A DNA stretch of 19,634 nt from Desulfuromonadaceae bacterium GWC2_58_13 (GTDB taxonomy: Bacteria; Desulfobacterota; Desulfuromonadia; Desulfuromonadales; Trichloromonadaceae). Made by a program: the position numbers and the translations under genes. This document shows positions 7,147 through 16,496 of the stretch, in pieces. The DNA is taken from positions 1 through 19,634 of the forward strand of contig MHXM01000089.1 in NCBI GenBank assembly GCA_001825565.1, given 5' to 3'. The notes below the pieces were generated by a model. That model searched no databases, was not told the origin of the DNA, and saw only the letters and a list, made by a program, of their open reading frames with translations. The number at the start of each line of letters is the position of its first letter. Positions within the stretch are counted from its first letter, which is position 1.

Positions 7147-10100
7147 GTTCCCCCTGAAATTCGTTGAACCGGACCGAAACCAGTTTGGAAACGCCGGGTT
7201 CCTCCATGGTCACCCCGTACAGGGTATCGGCAACCTCCATGGTCCGCTTGCTGTGGGTAATGATGATAAATTGGGAGAATTCCGCCATCTCCCGGACCAT
7301 TTCGTTGAACCTCCCGATATTGGCATCGTCGAGCGGCGCATCGACCTCATCGAGCATGCAAAACGGTGACGGCTTGATAAGAAAAATCGAGAAAATCAGC
7401 GCGACCGCCGTCAATGCCTTTTCTCCTCCGGACAACAGGGTAACATTCTGCAGTTTTTTGCCCGGAGGCTGCACCACGATCTCGATTCCCGTCTCCAGCA
7501 GGTCTTCCTCGTCGGTCAGCTTCAATTCGCCCTGACCACCACGGAACAAGCGGGGGAAAATTTCCCGGAACTTCTCATTGACCAGGTCGAAGGTTTCGCG
7601 AAACCTTTTCCGGGTGGTCCGATTGATCTTGCTGATCGCCGTCTGCAAACCGTCGAGGGACTGGCGAAGATCCTCCTGCTGGGTGACGAGAAACCGACCC
7701 CGCTCCTCCAATTCCCGATATTCGTCGATGGCTGTCAGATTAACCTCGCCGATGCCATCGATGGCCTGCTGCAACTCCCGCTGACGTCCTTCGGCCGTCA
7801 GCGGGTCGAAATCATCGTCGGACATTCCCCCTTCAGCCATCAGCTCGACGCGGTAACGTTCAACGATGGTCGCTTGCAGGTGTTCCGATTCGAGGACCAG
7901 TTCCCGTAATTGCAGCTGGCGGGCCGCCAGTTCTTCGCGCATTTTGGCCAGCCGGACCCGCTGTTCCTTGAGCGACAACTCCTGGGCATCGATCAGGCCC
8001 TGTCCCGCTTCGAAGCGGGCACGGACTGTTTCGAGCTTGACCTTTTCTTCTTCGTGGCGACGAAACAGCACGTCAAGCTCTACCCGCAGACGCTCTTTCT
8101 CGTCGTTCAGGCGCTCCCGTTCGTCAACGGATTCCTCCCGCCGACTGGCAATCAGCGCCCGACGGCCAAGCAACTCTTGACCGAGGCGGCCGAGCCGTTC
8201 CAGTTCGCTACGGCTGCCGTCCTCGCGTTCGCGGAGGCTGGCCACCGATACTTTCAGCGCGGTCACCTGCTCTCGCACGATGCTCACTTCGCGGCGCAGG
8301 ACCAGCAGCTCTTCCTGCAAATGGAGCACCGCCTCTTCCTGATCGACTTTCTTCTCCTCCAGGGTTCCGCGCCGCTGGCGGTCCAGGTCCATCTGCCGGT
8401 CAAGCTCGCCGCCCTCTTCGTGCAACTGTTCTTCTTCGAAGCAGAGAACTTCGAGGCGATCCTGCAGTCGGGCCTGATTTTCCCGAAGCCGGGCAAGATC
8501 CTTTTCGCTGTCCACCACTTTCAGTGCCTGGCGGTGCAGGCCGGCATCGACCTCGCGCAATCGCTCTTCGGCCTCGCGTTGGTCGTCCCTGAGCCGCAGA
8601 CGCAGTTCATCGAGCGTTGCCACCTCACCGGATTGACGCTCGACCAGCACCGACAGTTCTTTCATTTCGCGTTTCTTGTGCAGCAGCCCCTGTCCCAGCC
8701 CTTGGCAACCGCCACCGGTGAATTCGCCGCGGCCGGTCAGGATATCCCCCCCCTCGGTCACCAGAACGACGCCGGCGGGAAGCAAAGCCTGCCAGAACGG
8801 TTCGAAGCTGTCGACCTGGTAACAGTCTTGCAGTAGGGTGGCAACCAACGCTTCGTGCCCCGCGCGGGCCTGGACCAGGCTGCCCAACGGTGTCGCCCCC
8901 GCCAGCGCCCCGGCGGACGAGGTTTTGGAACAGGGCAGGACGAAGGTACACCGACCGTCGCGGCCGCGCAGAAATTCGACGGCCGACAACACATCGTCGC
9001 GGCTGGCAGCGGGGAGAGCCTGTAACCGTTCGCCCAGTACCGACTCGAGCGCCACCTCAAAACGGGAGGATACCTCGAACAGATCGGCGACGGTCCCCGG
9101 GAAACGTTCACGGAACCCGTTGTCGGCCAGCAGGGCCTTGACCCCGCTGCCGAACCCCTCCAGATCCCGCTCGAGCTGACGCAGGGATTCAAGCCGGGAG
9201 CGGCTGCGATTAAGCTCTTCGCGCCGCTGCAACAGCAGCTTTTCGGTTTCATCGATGCGCTGCCTCAGACTGGCCACGGCCTCCCTGAGCCTTTCCTGCT
9301 CTTCGGCCAGCAGCTGCCTGGAATCGCGAAAGACATCGAGGTCGACCTGCAGGGAGGCTGCGAGTTCGGACGCCTCTTCAACCTGCTCGCGAACCTTGAC
9401 CGCCTCGTTGCGGTTACGAACCTTGCGCTCTTCGAGCTGCTGCCTGCGCCGACTCGATTCCTCGTAACGAGCGCCGATCCGCGACAGTTCGGTCAAGAGC
9501 CGATAAAGTGCCTGCCGCGACTCTTCCAGGCAGGCCCCCAGGTTCTGTTCCCGCAGTGTCAGTTCTTCGAGCGCCGACTCCCCTTCGGCCAACCGCCGCA
9601 GTTCCTTGTCAAGATCGGCGCCGAGGTTGCTGCGGTTTTCCGAAAGCCGTTTCTCGTCGGCAACGACTTCGAGCAGGCGGCGGGCCACTTCTTCATGTTC
9701 AACGGCCAACTGCTCCTGGCGCCGCCCAAGCCCTTCCAGCTCCCTGGTGGCAAAACCGATGCGTCCTTCGACTTTCTGGATTTCACCTGCCAGGTGAAAA
9801 ACCTGTTCCTGCACCCGGGCCACGTCCTTTTCGGCAACGGCCTGCAGCAGGCGCAACTCTTCCAGGCGCAGCTCGCCCTGATCCTGCTGGGCCGACAGCC
9901 CGGCTACCGACAACCGTTGGTTGTCCTCGTCGCGGGTCAGGGTCGCCATCTGGTTCCGCAGAGCCGTAAAACGCTGGCGGGCGAAACGTACCTCGATCCC
10001 CTTGAGTTCCTCGCGCAGGATCTTGAAGCGTTCGGCTTTCTGGGCCTGGCGTTTGAGGCTGCCGGCCTGGCGGCGCACCTCGCCGATGATGTCTCCCAGG

Positions 10101-10678
10101 CGTAGCAGATTCTGCCGGGTTGCCTCGATTTTGCGCAGGGCGGTTTTCTTGCGCGCCTTGTACTTGGTGACCCCGGCCGCCTCTTCGATGAGAAAGCGCC
10201 GGTCTTCGGGCTTGGCATTGAGGATCATGCCGATCTTGCCCTGTTCGATGATCGAATAGGCCCGCGCCCCGATCCCGGTGTCCATGAACAGCTCGGTGAT
10301 GTCGAGCAGTCGACAGGGGGTCTTGTTGATCAGGTATTCGCTGTCGCCGTTACGGAACAGCCGACGGGTGACCATGATTTCGGAATATTCACGAAACGCG
10401 GCCGGGGCCAATCCATCCTCATTGGAAAAAACCATGGTGACCTCGGCCATGCCGAGGGGCTTGCGGGTTTCGCTGCCGCCGAAGATCACGTCCTCCATGA
10501 AACGGCCACGGAGATTCTTGGCATTCTGTTCGCCCATCGCCCAACGGATGGCGTCGACGATGTTGCTTTTGCCGCAACCATTGGGACCCAGAATGGCGGT
10601 GATCCCTGGCTCGAAATCGAGGGAAACACGGTCCACAAATGACTTGAAGCCGTGGATTTCTACTCGTTTAATCTTCAT
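7136..10678 (-). CDS. smc: Chromosome segregation ATPase SMC
   Basis: Condensin-type ATPase that organises and segregates the chromosome, normally with ScpA and ScpB (not in this window). From the chosen start the product is 1180 aa, the typical length. The N-terminal head has Walker A GPNGCGKSN at 31-39. Two long charged coiled coils flank a hinge at about 500-660 (conserved GTVADLFEV and ALESVLGERLQAL). The C-terminal head has the ABC signature LSGGEKAL near 1082 and Walker B MLDEVDAPLDD near 1108. The frame extends upstream to a TTG at 10720, but the ATG at 10678 gives the canonical MKIKRVEIHGFKSF. The ribosome-binding site there is weak; GGAG lies 17 nt upstream. The gene is divergent from the pseudouridine synthase. 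Confidence 0.98.
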   Translation of the reverse strand: MKIKRVEIHGFKSFVDRVSLDFEPGITAILGPNGCGKSNIVDAIRWAMGEQNAKNLRGRFMEDVIFGGSETRKPLGMAEVTMVFSNEDGLAPAAFREYSEIMVTRRLFRNGDSEYLINKTPCRLLDITELFMDTGIGARAYSIIEQGKIGMILNAKPEDRRFLIEEAAGVTKYKARKKTALRKIEATRQNLLRLGDIIGEVRRQAGSLKRQAQKAERFKILREELKGIEVRFARQRFTALRNQMATLTRDEDNQRLSVAGLSAQQDQGELRLEELRLLQAVAEKDVARVQEQVFHLAGEIQKVEGRIGFATRELEGLGRRQEQLAVEHEEVARRLLEVVADEKRLSENRSNLGADLDKELRRLAEGESALEELTLREQNLGACLEESRQALYRLLTELSRIGARYEESSRRRQQLEERKVRNRNEAVKVREQVEEASELAASLQVDLDVFRDSRQLLAEEQERLREAVASLRQRIDETEKLLLQRREELNRSRSRLESLRQLERDLEGFGSGVKALLADNGFRERFPGTVADLFEVSSRFEVALESVLGERLQALPAASRDDVLSAVEFLRGRDGRCTFVLPCSKTSSAGALAGATPLGSLVQARAGHEALVATLLQDCYQVDSFEPFWQALLPAGVVLVTEGGDILTGRGEFTGGGCQGLGQGLLHKKREMKELSVLVERQSGEVATLDELRLRLRDDQREAEERLREVDAGLHRQALKVVDSEKDLARLRENQARLQDRLEVLCFEEEQLHEEGGELDRQMDLDRQRRGTLEEKKVDQEEAVLHLQEELLVLRREVSIVREQVTALKVSVASLREREDGSRSELERLGRLGQELLGRRALIASRREESVDERERLNDEKERLRVELDVLFRRHEEEKVKLETVRARFEAGQGLIDAQELSLKEQRVRLAKMREELAARQLQLRELVLESEHLQATIVERYRVELMAEGGMSDDDFDPLTAEGRQRELQQAIDGIGEVNLTAIDEYRELEERGRFLVTQQEDLRQSLDGLQTAISKINRTTRKRFRETFDLVNEKFREIFPRLFRGGQGELKLTDEEDLLETGIEIVVQPPGKKLQNVTLLSGGEKALTAVALIFSIFLIKPSPFCMLDEVDAPLDDANIGRFNEMVREMAEFSQFIIITHSKRTMEVADTLYGVTMEEPGVSKLVSVRFNEFQGEHGV

Positions 10679-10735
10679 TGATAACGGAAATCTTACTCCA
10701 GGGGCAAACTGCCGGGACAAAAAACACAGCGTGGC

Positions 10736-10765
10736 ATGTTAGCAAGGTAGACAGGTCCGTGTAAA
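10736..10765 (-). promoter_or_regulatory. Candidate sigma-70 promoter for smc
   Basis: On the minus strand TTTACA (10765-10760), an 18-nt spacer, and TAACAT (10741-10736). This places the start of transcription about 50 nt before the smc ATG. It lies in the 156-nt spacer shared with the divergent rluA-family gene. Confidence 0.5.
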
Positions 10766-10799
10766 GAACTTAAAACCCCCATTTGCCGGCCTCACGGGG

Positions 10800-10828
10800 T
10801 TGCCTTAATCCCAATCCGGGAGTATCAT
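10800..10828 (+). promoter_or_regulatory. Candidate promoter for the rluA-family gene, possibly leaderless
   Basis: TTGCCT (10800-10805), 17-nt spacer, TATCAT (10823-10828). The -10 ends only 6 nt before the ATG at 10835, so transcription would start at or next to the start codon. The spacer contains GGGAG (10818-10822), which would be lost from such a transcript. Confidence 0.35.
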
Positions 10829-10834
10829 TCCGCC

Positions 10835-11716
10835 ATGATCGAATGGACCGTTACCGAACTCAATTCCGGCCCTGCGCTGGCCTTCCTGGAACAAAAAATC
10901 CCGGAAGCGCCCCGGGGCTACCTGCGCCAGCTGTTGCGCAAGGGAAAGATTCAACGCAATCATGCCTCGCTGGCCGATGATGGAACGCTGTTGCCGGGGG
11001 ATCGGATCACCCTGACGGAAAGCTCCCGGCTGAGGGAACTGCTCGCGGCAACGTCGAGTCCGCAACTCGTCATCCTTTACGAAACCAGAGAACTGCTGAT
11101 CGTCAACAAACCTGCCGGGCTGGCGGTGCACAATAGCAAGGGGCATGAAACCGACAACCTGCAGGCGCGGGTGGCGTTGCTGATGAAATCGAGGAAGGCT
11201 GACTTTTCCGTCGCCCCGGTGCATCGCCTCGACCTCGAGACTTCCGGGCCGGTACTGTTCGCCAAGGGCCGGCAGGCGGCATCCCGCCTTGGCCAGCTGT
11301 TCATGGCGGGACTGGCCGGCAAGCGCTACCTGACCCTGGTCGCCGGTGAAATGACCGGCAAGGGGTCGATCACTACCCCTGTTGCAGCCAAGGGCAAGCT
11401 CAAGGAGGCCGCCACCGGATTCCGGAGCATCGCCGGCGACCGAGGGCTGTCGCTGCTTGAACTCGAACTGCACACCGGGCGTACCCACCAGATCCGTCAG
11501 CACCTGGCCGCCGCCGGACATCCCCTCGCCGGCGACCGGCGCTACCACGGCCCGCTGCTTGAGGGGTTATCCCGAACGTTTCTGCACTGCAGCCGTCTGA
11601 CGCTGCCGGATCCTTGGGGTGGGCCACCGATAACGGTCGATTGTCCTCTGCCCGAAGAATTGGCGGAGTTTCTCAAGCAAAGGCTTCCGAAAATATCGGA
11701 TGCACTCCTGAATTAA
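10835..11716 (+). CDS. RluA-family pseudouridine synthase
   Basis: Isomerises uridine to pseudouridine in rRNA or tRNA. The product is 293 aa. An N-terminal S4-like RNA-binding part (RGYLRQLLRKGKIQRNHA, about 27-44, and LLPGDRITL) precedes the catalytic domain. The catalytic motif HRLDLETSG at 130-138 contains the active-site aspartate (D133). Further family motifs are ILIVNKPAGLAVH-like (88-99) and GRTHQIRQHLAAAGHPLAGD (215-234). Family members RluA, RluC, RluD and TruC cannot be told apart from sequence alone, so no symbol is given. The ATG at 10835 gives the natural N-terminus. It is divergent from smc and is followed 113 nt later by a histidine kinase on the same strand. Confidence 0.94.
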   Translation: MIEWTVTELNSGPALAFLEQKIPEAPRGYLRQLLRKGKIQRNHASLADDGTLLPGDRITLTESSRLRELLAATSSPQLVILYETRELLIVNKPAGLAVHNSKGHETDNLQARVALLMKSRKADFSVAPVHRLDLETSGPVLFAKGRQAASRLGQLFMAGLAGKRYLTLVAGEMTGKGSITTPVAAKGKLKEAATGFRSIAGDRGLSLLELELHTGRTHQIRQHLAAAGHPLAGDRRYHGPLLEGLSRTFLHCSRLTLPDPWGGPPITVDCPLPEELAEFLKQRLPKISDALLN

Positions 11717-11766
11717 ACACCGACAAGTCCAATTCTTACGGAAATACTCATTTAATACCGAATCGA

Positions 11767-11775
11767 TGCTATGAT
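11767..11775 (+). promoter_or_regulatory. Extended -10 promoter candidate for the histidine kinase
   Basis: TGCTATGAT is a TG-N-TATGAT extended -10 element. No convincing -35 lies 16-18 nt upstream, as expected for extended -10 promoters. Transcription would start near 11782, about 48 nt before the chosen ATG at 11830. Confidence 0.35.
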
Positions 11776-11829
11776 TTTGATGTTTGGCTGAGATTTCCAT
11801 TAACCAGGGACAAGTACAAGATAGCCACC

Positions 11830-13119
11830 ATGGGCAGAATCCGAAATTCAACACAATATATTCCCCTCAAAATCGCCAGCCTCTATGCGCTCCTCGGGGC
11901 GGTGTGGATTCTCCTTTCCGATCGCATTCTGGCCGTGCTGGTGAGAGATCCGGACCTGATGTCCCAGCTGCAGACCTACAAGGGCTGGTTCTATGTGCTG
12001 ATCACCGCCGCCATTCTTTATCTGCTGATACGTCGGCACACCGTCTCGCTCAAATCCCAGTTCGACGAAATCCGTACCATTTTCGATGCTCTTAACGCCA
12101 TCGTCTACGTGGCGGATTTCAAAACCTACGAAATGCTCTACCTCAATCACCAGGCGGAACTCCTGTTTGGCCCATGGGCTGGCAGGCGATGTTATGAAAT
12201 TCTGCAATCCGGCCAGAGCAGTCCCTGCGACTTCTGCACAAACGATCGATTGGTGGTCGACGGAGAGCCCCAGCCCCCGTATATATGGGAATGCCAGAAC
12301 ACGGTAAATCAGCGCTGGTACCAGTGCATCGACAAGGCAATCCGCTGGCCGGACGGCCGTCAGGTCAGACTGGAAATCGCCATTGACATCACCGAAACCA
12401 AGGAAATGGAGCGTCTTAAGGACGAAATGCTCTCATCGGTCAACCACGAAATGCGCACCCCGCTGACCGCCATCCTCGGGTTTGCCGAATATCTGGTGGA
12501 TAACGATCCCCCGGCTGAAGAGCGACGGGGATATATGCAGATTCTGCTCACGGAGAGCATTCGCCTGAACCAGCTGATCGACAACTTCCTGCACCTGAAC
12601 CGGATCAAGGCACGCCGCGAAAGCTACCGCATGGTTCCCCTGCACCCCTCCGTACCGCTGCGCTCCCTGGAGAATAAATTCGCCGCCACCTCTTCCCGTC
12701 ATCATCTTCGCGTCGAAGCAGACCAGGACCTGCCAGCCTTTTGGGGCGATCTTGACGGAATCCTGCTGGTTCTGGACAACCTGATTTCCAACGCGGTCAA
12801 ATACTCGCCGCAGGGGAGCGACATCACGATCGGCGCCGACGTCGAAAATGGCGAGGTCCGTCTCTGGGTCAAAGACCAGGGGATCGGCATGCCTCCCGGT
12901 GAACTGGAGCGAATTTTCGACGATTTCTACCGCGTCGACAACACCGACCGCCGCCAGACCGGCGGTGCCGGGCTGGGACTGGCCCTGGCCCGGGAAATCG
13001 TAAACCTCCACCACGGCCGCATTTGGGCCCAAAGCGTTCCCGGCCAGGGCAGCACCTTTTTCCTCTCCCTGCCGGCCGTCCCGGAACCGCAGCCAGTGGA
13101 GCAAGAAAAGGCAAATTAA
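11830..13119 (+). CDS. Membrane-bound PAS sensor histidine kinase (orphan)
   Basis: Two-component sensor kinase, 429 aa from the chosen start. Two membrane helices (about 13-38 and 52-69) enclose a very short periplasmic stretch, so sensing is probably cytoplasmic or within the membrane. A PAS domain follows (about 80-190) with clustered cysteines C121, C133, C136, C155 and C166, including a CxxC. The HisKA helix carries VNHEMRTP with phospho-acceptor H206. The ATPase domain has DNLISNAVKYSP at 316-327, DQGIGMP at 349-355 and TGGAGLGLAL at 377-386, all intact. The frame continues upstream into the pseudouridine synthase gene, but the ATG at 11830 gives the usual start before the first helix. 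Its ribosome-binding site is weak. No response regulator is adjacent, so partner and signal are unknown. Confidence 0.92.
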   Translation: MGRIRNSTQYIPLKIASLYALLGAVWILLSDRILAVLVRDPDLMSQLQTYKGWFYVLITAAILYLLIRRHTVSLKSQFDEIRTIFDALNAIVYVADFKTYEMLYLNHQAELLFGPWAGRRCYEILQSGQSSPCDFCTNDRLVVDGEPQPPYIWECQNTVNQRWYQCIDKAIRWPDGRQVRLEIAIDITETKEMERLKDEMLSSVNHEMRTPLTAILGFAEYLVDNDPPAEERRGYMQILLTESIRLNQLIDNFLHLNRIKARRESYRMVPLHPSVPLRSLENKFAATSSRHHLRVEADQDLPAFWGDLDGILLVLDNLISNAVKYSPQGSDITIGADVENGEVRLWVKDQGIGMPPGELERIFDDFYRVDNTDRRQTGGAGLGLALAREIVNLHHGRIWAQSVPGQGSTFFLSLPAVPEPQPVEQEKAN

Positions 13120-13200
13120 CGGTTCTCATCTCCTGCAAAGAGATATAAACTGCCGTTTCATCATCAGTAAACTCGAACGACCGAGCCCGGATCAGCCCAT

Positions 13201-16200
13201 ATGTTTCGCCGTCATCCCTTGCTCACCATTTTTTTCGGCCTGCTGCTGTCGGCAACCATCGCCCTGGCGATTTTTCTCGGCACCTTCGACCTGGACCGCT
13301 ACCGAGCGGAACTGCAGCAGACCCTGGCGGCCGTCCTGAAGCGACCGGTGTCTTTGGGCAAGGCCCGTCTCTCCTTTGCCAGAGGCCCCGCCTTCGACTT
13401 TTCCGACATCGCCATCGGAACCGCTGCCGGCGACAACGACGGGTTACAGGCGGCCCACCTGCTGCTCAAGCTGGAATGGGACGACCTGCTGCGTGGCCAA
13501 ATCACATTTTCGGAAATTGTTCTGGAGCAACCGCAGCTGACCATCGACCTGCCTCCGGTCACCTCCATCGCGGAACCCGCTTCCGATTTACCGCAAACGC
13601 AGATCGACCTGGAGAAAATCCTGGTTCGTACCCTGACCATCAACAACGGCTCCCTGTTGCTGACCGACCGCCGCCATCCGGCATCCCCCCGTTCGCTGGT
13701 TTTCGCCGGGTTAAATGTTCGGCTGGGCGAGTTAGCCCCGGCACGGGCCATTCCCCTCGAAATTCACGGTTCGTATCGGCAGGACGGCCAGAATGTTCCG
13801 TTTTCGGCAGCGGGGCGCATCACTCCGGCCGATGACCTGAACCACTGGCAGGACTATGCCCTCGAACTGTTCCTGGATCTAAAACACTTCGCCCCCGGAC
13901 CTCTCCTCGCCAGCCTGAGCCCCGACTCCTGGCCGATGGCCGCCACCGGTCGGTTGTCTCTGCACGTCGAGCTCAAGGGCGCTCCGGCCACCGGACTTGA
14001 CGCCCGGATCGACGCAAGCGGCGACAACTTAAATCTACAGTTGCCCAGGCTCTGGCCAACTCCCCGGGCGCTGAAACGGCTGCGGCTACAGGGAACCGTC
14101 ACCCGAACCGGCGACGCATGGGCGCTCGGCGGCTTCAATCTGACAGCCGACGACCTGGCCCTGAAGGGGCAACTGACGCTCGAATCCCGGGACGGGGTTC
14201 CCTGGATTTCAGCCGCCCTCGCCAGTTCCGCCATACCCCTGCGGGAGCTATTGGAAACCCAGCCGCTGCGAGCTGCCATTCCGCAAGTCAACCGCCTGCG
14301 TGCCGGTTTTCTGCAAATCAAGTCGGCAACACTGGACTGCGCGCAAGCCGATTTGCAGGATTCACAAAAACTTCTGAAGGCCCTGCAACTCCACCTGTCG
14401 TTGTACAAAGCCAGCTATCGACTCGAACTGCCGGCCGATATCGAGGATATTTCCGTCACCGCCACCTGGGACAAGGGGCGCCTCGCCCTGACGGACGGCC
14501 AGGCCATGCTCGAAAACCTGCCCCTGAGGTATTCCGGAACACTGGAAAATCCTTGGGAACCTGATTTTCCGCTCAGCCTGGCCGTGAAAGGCTCTCTCCA
14601 GGGCCACACCTTGCTGACCCTGGCGGCAAAGAAGCCCATCGAGGGATTGACGGTTGTCGGCCCGCTCCCCTTCCAACTGCAGGCCGTTGGAACCCGACAG
14701 ACACTTCGGGCCAATCTGCAGGCCGACCTGACCGGCATCGGCGTCCACTTCCGCGATGCCGCAAGCAAACCGTCCAGCCTCCCCGGACATCTCGAAATAC
14801 AGGCTGAATTCACCCCGGAACAGATCCGGCTGCAACAAGGAATACTGCAAATGGGTCCGGTTGAGGTGGTGGCCGTTGGCCAGCTTTCAGCACGGGAACG
14901 GCACCCATTCATCCTGGATTTAACCCTGAAAAACCTGGACCTGCAGGCATGCCGTCCCTACCTCCCCCGGCTTGAACAACTCAAGGCCCGGGGCATGATC
15001 GACCTGGGCTATCGCCTGACGGGCGCAGCCGGTTCTCTCGATCACTTTGAAGGGGTGGCGCGCCTGAACAACGTCGGCGTCCATCTGACCCCGGTCATCG
15101 CCGACATTAACTCCGCCCGTGGCGAAATTCTGCTCTACCCGGACCATGCCGAATCGCGGAACCTGACCCTGAAGCTGGGTGGTTCGCCTCTCGACATCCG
15201 GGCGCGGGTCGCCAGTTTCAAGAACCCGTCGGTCGATATCCTGGTCAAAGGCGAGTCGGTACGTTCCGACGATGTGATCTTTCATAATGACCGGTCCTAT
15301 CTTCGCCAGGTGGACGGGCATCTGATCATCGATCGCCGCGGCATCTTCTTCGATCCGGTCAAGGTCAAACTGGATGGTGGCACCGAGGCCACCGTGCGGG
15401 GGGCGGTCACCAACTTTTCCGCTCCGGAAGTGGTTCTGGACATCGAAGCCGACTATGGCAACATCGACGAAGTCATCGCCCTCTGGAACCGCCCGGAGGA
15501 TGCGCCCCCTCCCCCGAAGCAAAACAACGAACACGAGACCCGGATGTTCATCGCCGTCAACTCCCGCAAGGGGCAACTTGGCAACCTGCGGTTTCAGAAT
15601 GCCCAGGGCAGCATCACCCTGCGCCACGGTGTACTGACCATCCTTCCCCTGCGATTCCATGTCGATACCGGCACCTGCCAGGGCCATGTCGCGGTCGACT
15701 TGACGAAGGGATCGCCGCCGCTGTTAAAAATGTCCGGGCATCTGGAAAACTTCGACGCCTCGGCCATCTATCACGAACTGCTTCAGCGCAAAGGATTGAT
15801 AACGGGCACCCTTCGGGGCGATTTCTATCTGGAAGGACTGGCGGGCAAACGTTTTCTGGACACCTCGCACGGGGGAGTTTCGTTTACCGTCGACCAAGGG
15901 GTTCTGCGTAAATTCCAGTTTCTCTCCAAGGTGTTTTCGATTTTCAACGTCTCCCAGATTCTTACCCTGCAGCTTCCCGACATGGACAAAACCGGCATGC
16001 CCTTCACCACCCTGAAAGCGACGGCAACGCTCGACCAGGGGGTTCTTTCGACCAGCGACTTGTTCATCGAAAGCACCTCGATGAACCTCTCGCTGATCGG
16101 CGACCTCAATCTCAAACAGGACACCGTCGACATGGTCCTTGGGGTCAAACCGCTACGCGCCGTCGACCAGGTGGTCACCAATATACCGATTGCCGGCTGG

Positions 16201-16383
16201 CTGCTGGCCGGCGAAGAAAAAGCCCTGATCACAGCCTTATTTGACATCAAGGGCAAAAGTAGCGATCCCGAAGTCACCCCGGTTCCCATCACCTCGGTTT
16301 CGGAAAAAGTCCTCGGCATCTTCAAACGGGTTCTGGGATTGCCGGGAAAGGTCGCCTCCGACGTCGGCGATCTGTTCAAATGA
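13201..16383 (+). CDS. AsmA-family protein (large, N-terminal membrane anchor)
   Basis: A 1060-aa protein with one N-terminal membrane helix (about 8-28) and a long beta-rich body exposed to the periplasm. It begins in AsmA fashion (helix, then FDLDRYRAELQQTLAAVLKRPV). The C-terminus resembles the AsmA-like C-terminal domain: QFLSKVFSIFNVSQIL, then MPFTTLKATATLDQGVLS, then the DLNLKQDTVDMVLGVKPL region. The family (AsmA, TamB, YhdP) forms bridge-like grooves thought to move phospholipids between membranes, which points to a diderm cell. The sequence runs through many repeating hydrophobic/polar strands without enzyme motifs. The ATG at 13201 starts at the signal anchor; no clear ribosome-binding site is seen. 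It lies 81 nt after the kinase gene; a shared transcript is possible. The exact role is not known. Confidence 0.87.
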   Translation: MFRRHPLLTIFFGLLLSATIALAIFLGTFDLDRYRAELQQTLAAVLKRPVSLGKARLSFARGPAFDFSDIAIGTAAGDNDGLQAAHLLLKLEWDDLLRGQITFSEIVLEQPQLTIDLPPVTSIAEPASDLPQTQIDLEKILVRTLTINNGSLLLTDRRHPASPRSLVFAGLNVRLGELAPARAIPLEIHGSYRQDGQNVPFSAAGRITPADDLNHWQDYALELFLDLKHFAPGPLLASLSPDSWPMAATGRLSLHVELKGAPATGLDARIDASGDNLNLQLPRLWPTPRALKRLRLQGTVTRTGDAWALGGFNLTADDLALKGQLTLESRDGVPWISAALASSAIPLRELLETQPLRAAIPQVNRLRAGFLQIKSATLDCAQADLQDSQKLLKALQLHLSLYKASYRLELPADIEDISVTATWDKGRLALTDGQAMLENLPLRYSGTLENPWEPDFPLSLAVKGSLQGHTLLTLAAKKPIEGLTVVGPLPFQLQAVGTRQTLRANLQADLTGIGVHFRDAASKPSSLPGHLEIQAEFTPEQIRLQQGILQMGPVEVVAVGQLSARERHPFILDLTLKNLDLQACRPYLPRLEQLKARGMIDLGYRLTGAAGSLDHFEGVARLNNVGVHLTPVIADINSARGEILLYPDHAESRNLTLKLGGSPLDIRARVASFKNPSVDILVKGESVRSDDVIFHNDRSYLRQVDGHLIIDRRGIFFDPVKVKLDGGTEATVRGAVTNFSAPEVVLDIEADYGNIDEVIALWNRPEDAPPPPKQNNEHETRMFIAVNSRKGQLGNLRFQNAQGSITLRHGVLTILPLRFHVDTGTCQGHVAVDLTKGSPPLLKMSGHLENFDASAIYHELLQRKGLITGTLRGDFYLEGLAGKRFLDTSHGGVSFTVDQGVLRKFQFLSKVFSIFNVSQILTLQLPDMDKTGMPFTTLKATATLDQGVLSTSDLFIESTSMNLSLIGDLNLKQDTVDMVLGVKPLRAVDQVVTNIPIAGWLLAGEEKALITALFDIKGKSSDPEVTPVPITSVSEKVLGIFKRVLGLPGKVASDVGDLFK

Positions 16384-16433
16384 GGCCCCTCGCTTAAATC
16401 CGGATCTCCCCCTCGAACTCGGCACGCAGTCCC

Positions 16434-16464
16434 AAAAAAAAACCGCCGGCGGGATCGCGGCGGT
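16434..16464 (-). terminator. Rho-independent terminator of ubiE/menG
   Basis: On the minus strand ACCGCC and GGCGGT form a GC-rich stem around an 11-nt loop, followed by nine T residues. It lies about 33 nt after the ubiE stop codon. In the plus direction no U-run follows, so it does not serve the convergent AsmA-family gene. Confidence 0.88.
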
Positions 16465-16496
16465 CTCAAGATTATCGATGGATCCTAAAGAATCAA

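Noticed and set aside
7910..8836. 308-codon plus-strand frame opposite the smc coiled coil
   Set aside because: The periodic coiled-coil coding strand produces long antisense frames. No start signal or domain.
10679..10720. 14-residue N-terminal extension of SMC from a TTG
   Set aside because: SMC proteins start at the MKIKRVEIHGFKSF-type sequence; the TTG has no ribosome-binding site.
11614..11829. N-terminal extension of the histidine kinase frame into the pseudouridine synthase gene
   Set aside because: The extra 72 residues overlap a conserved gene and look non-native. The ATG at 11830 gives the normal membrane-helix start.
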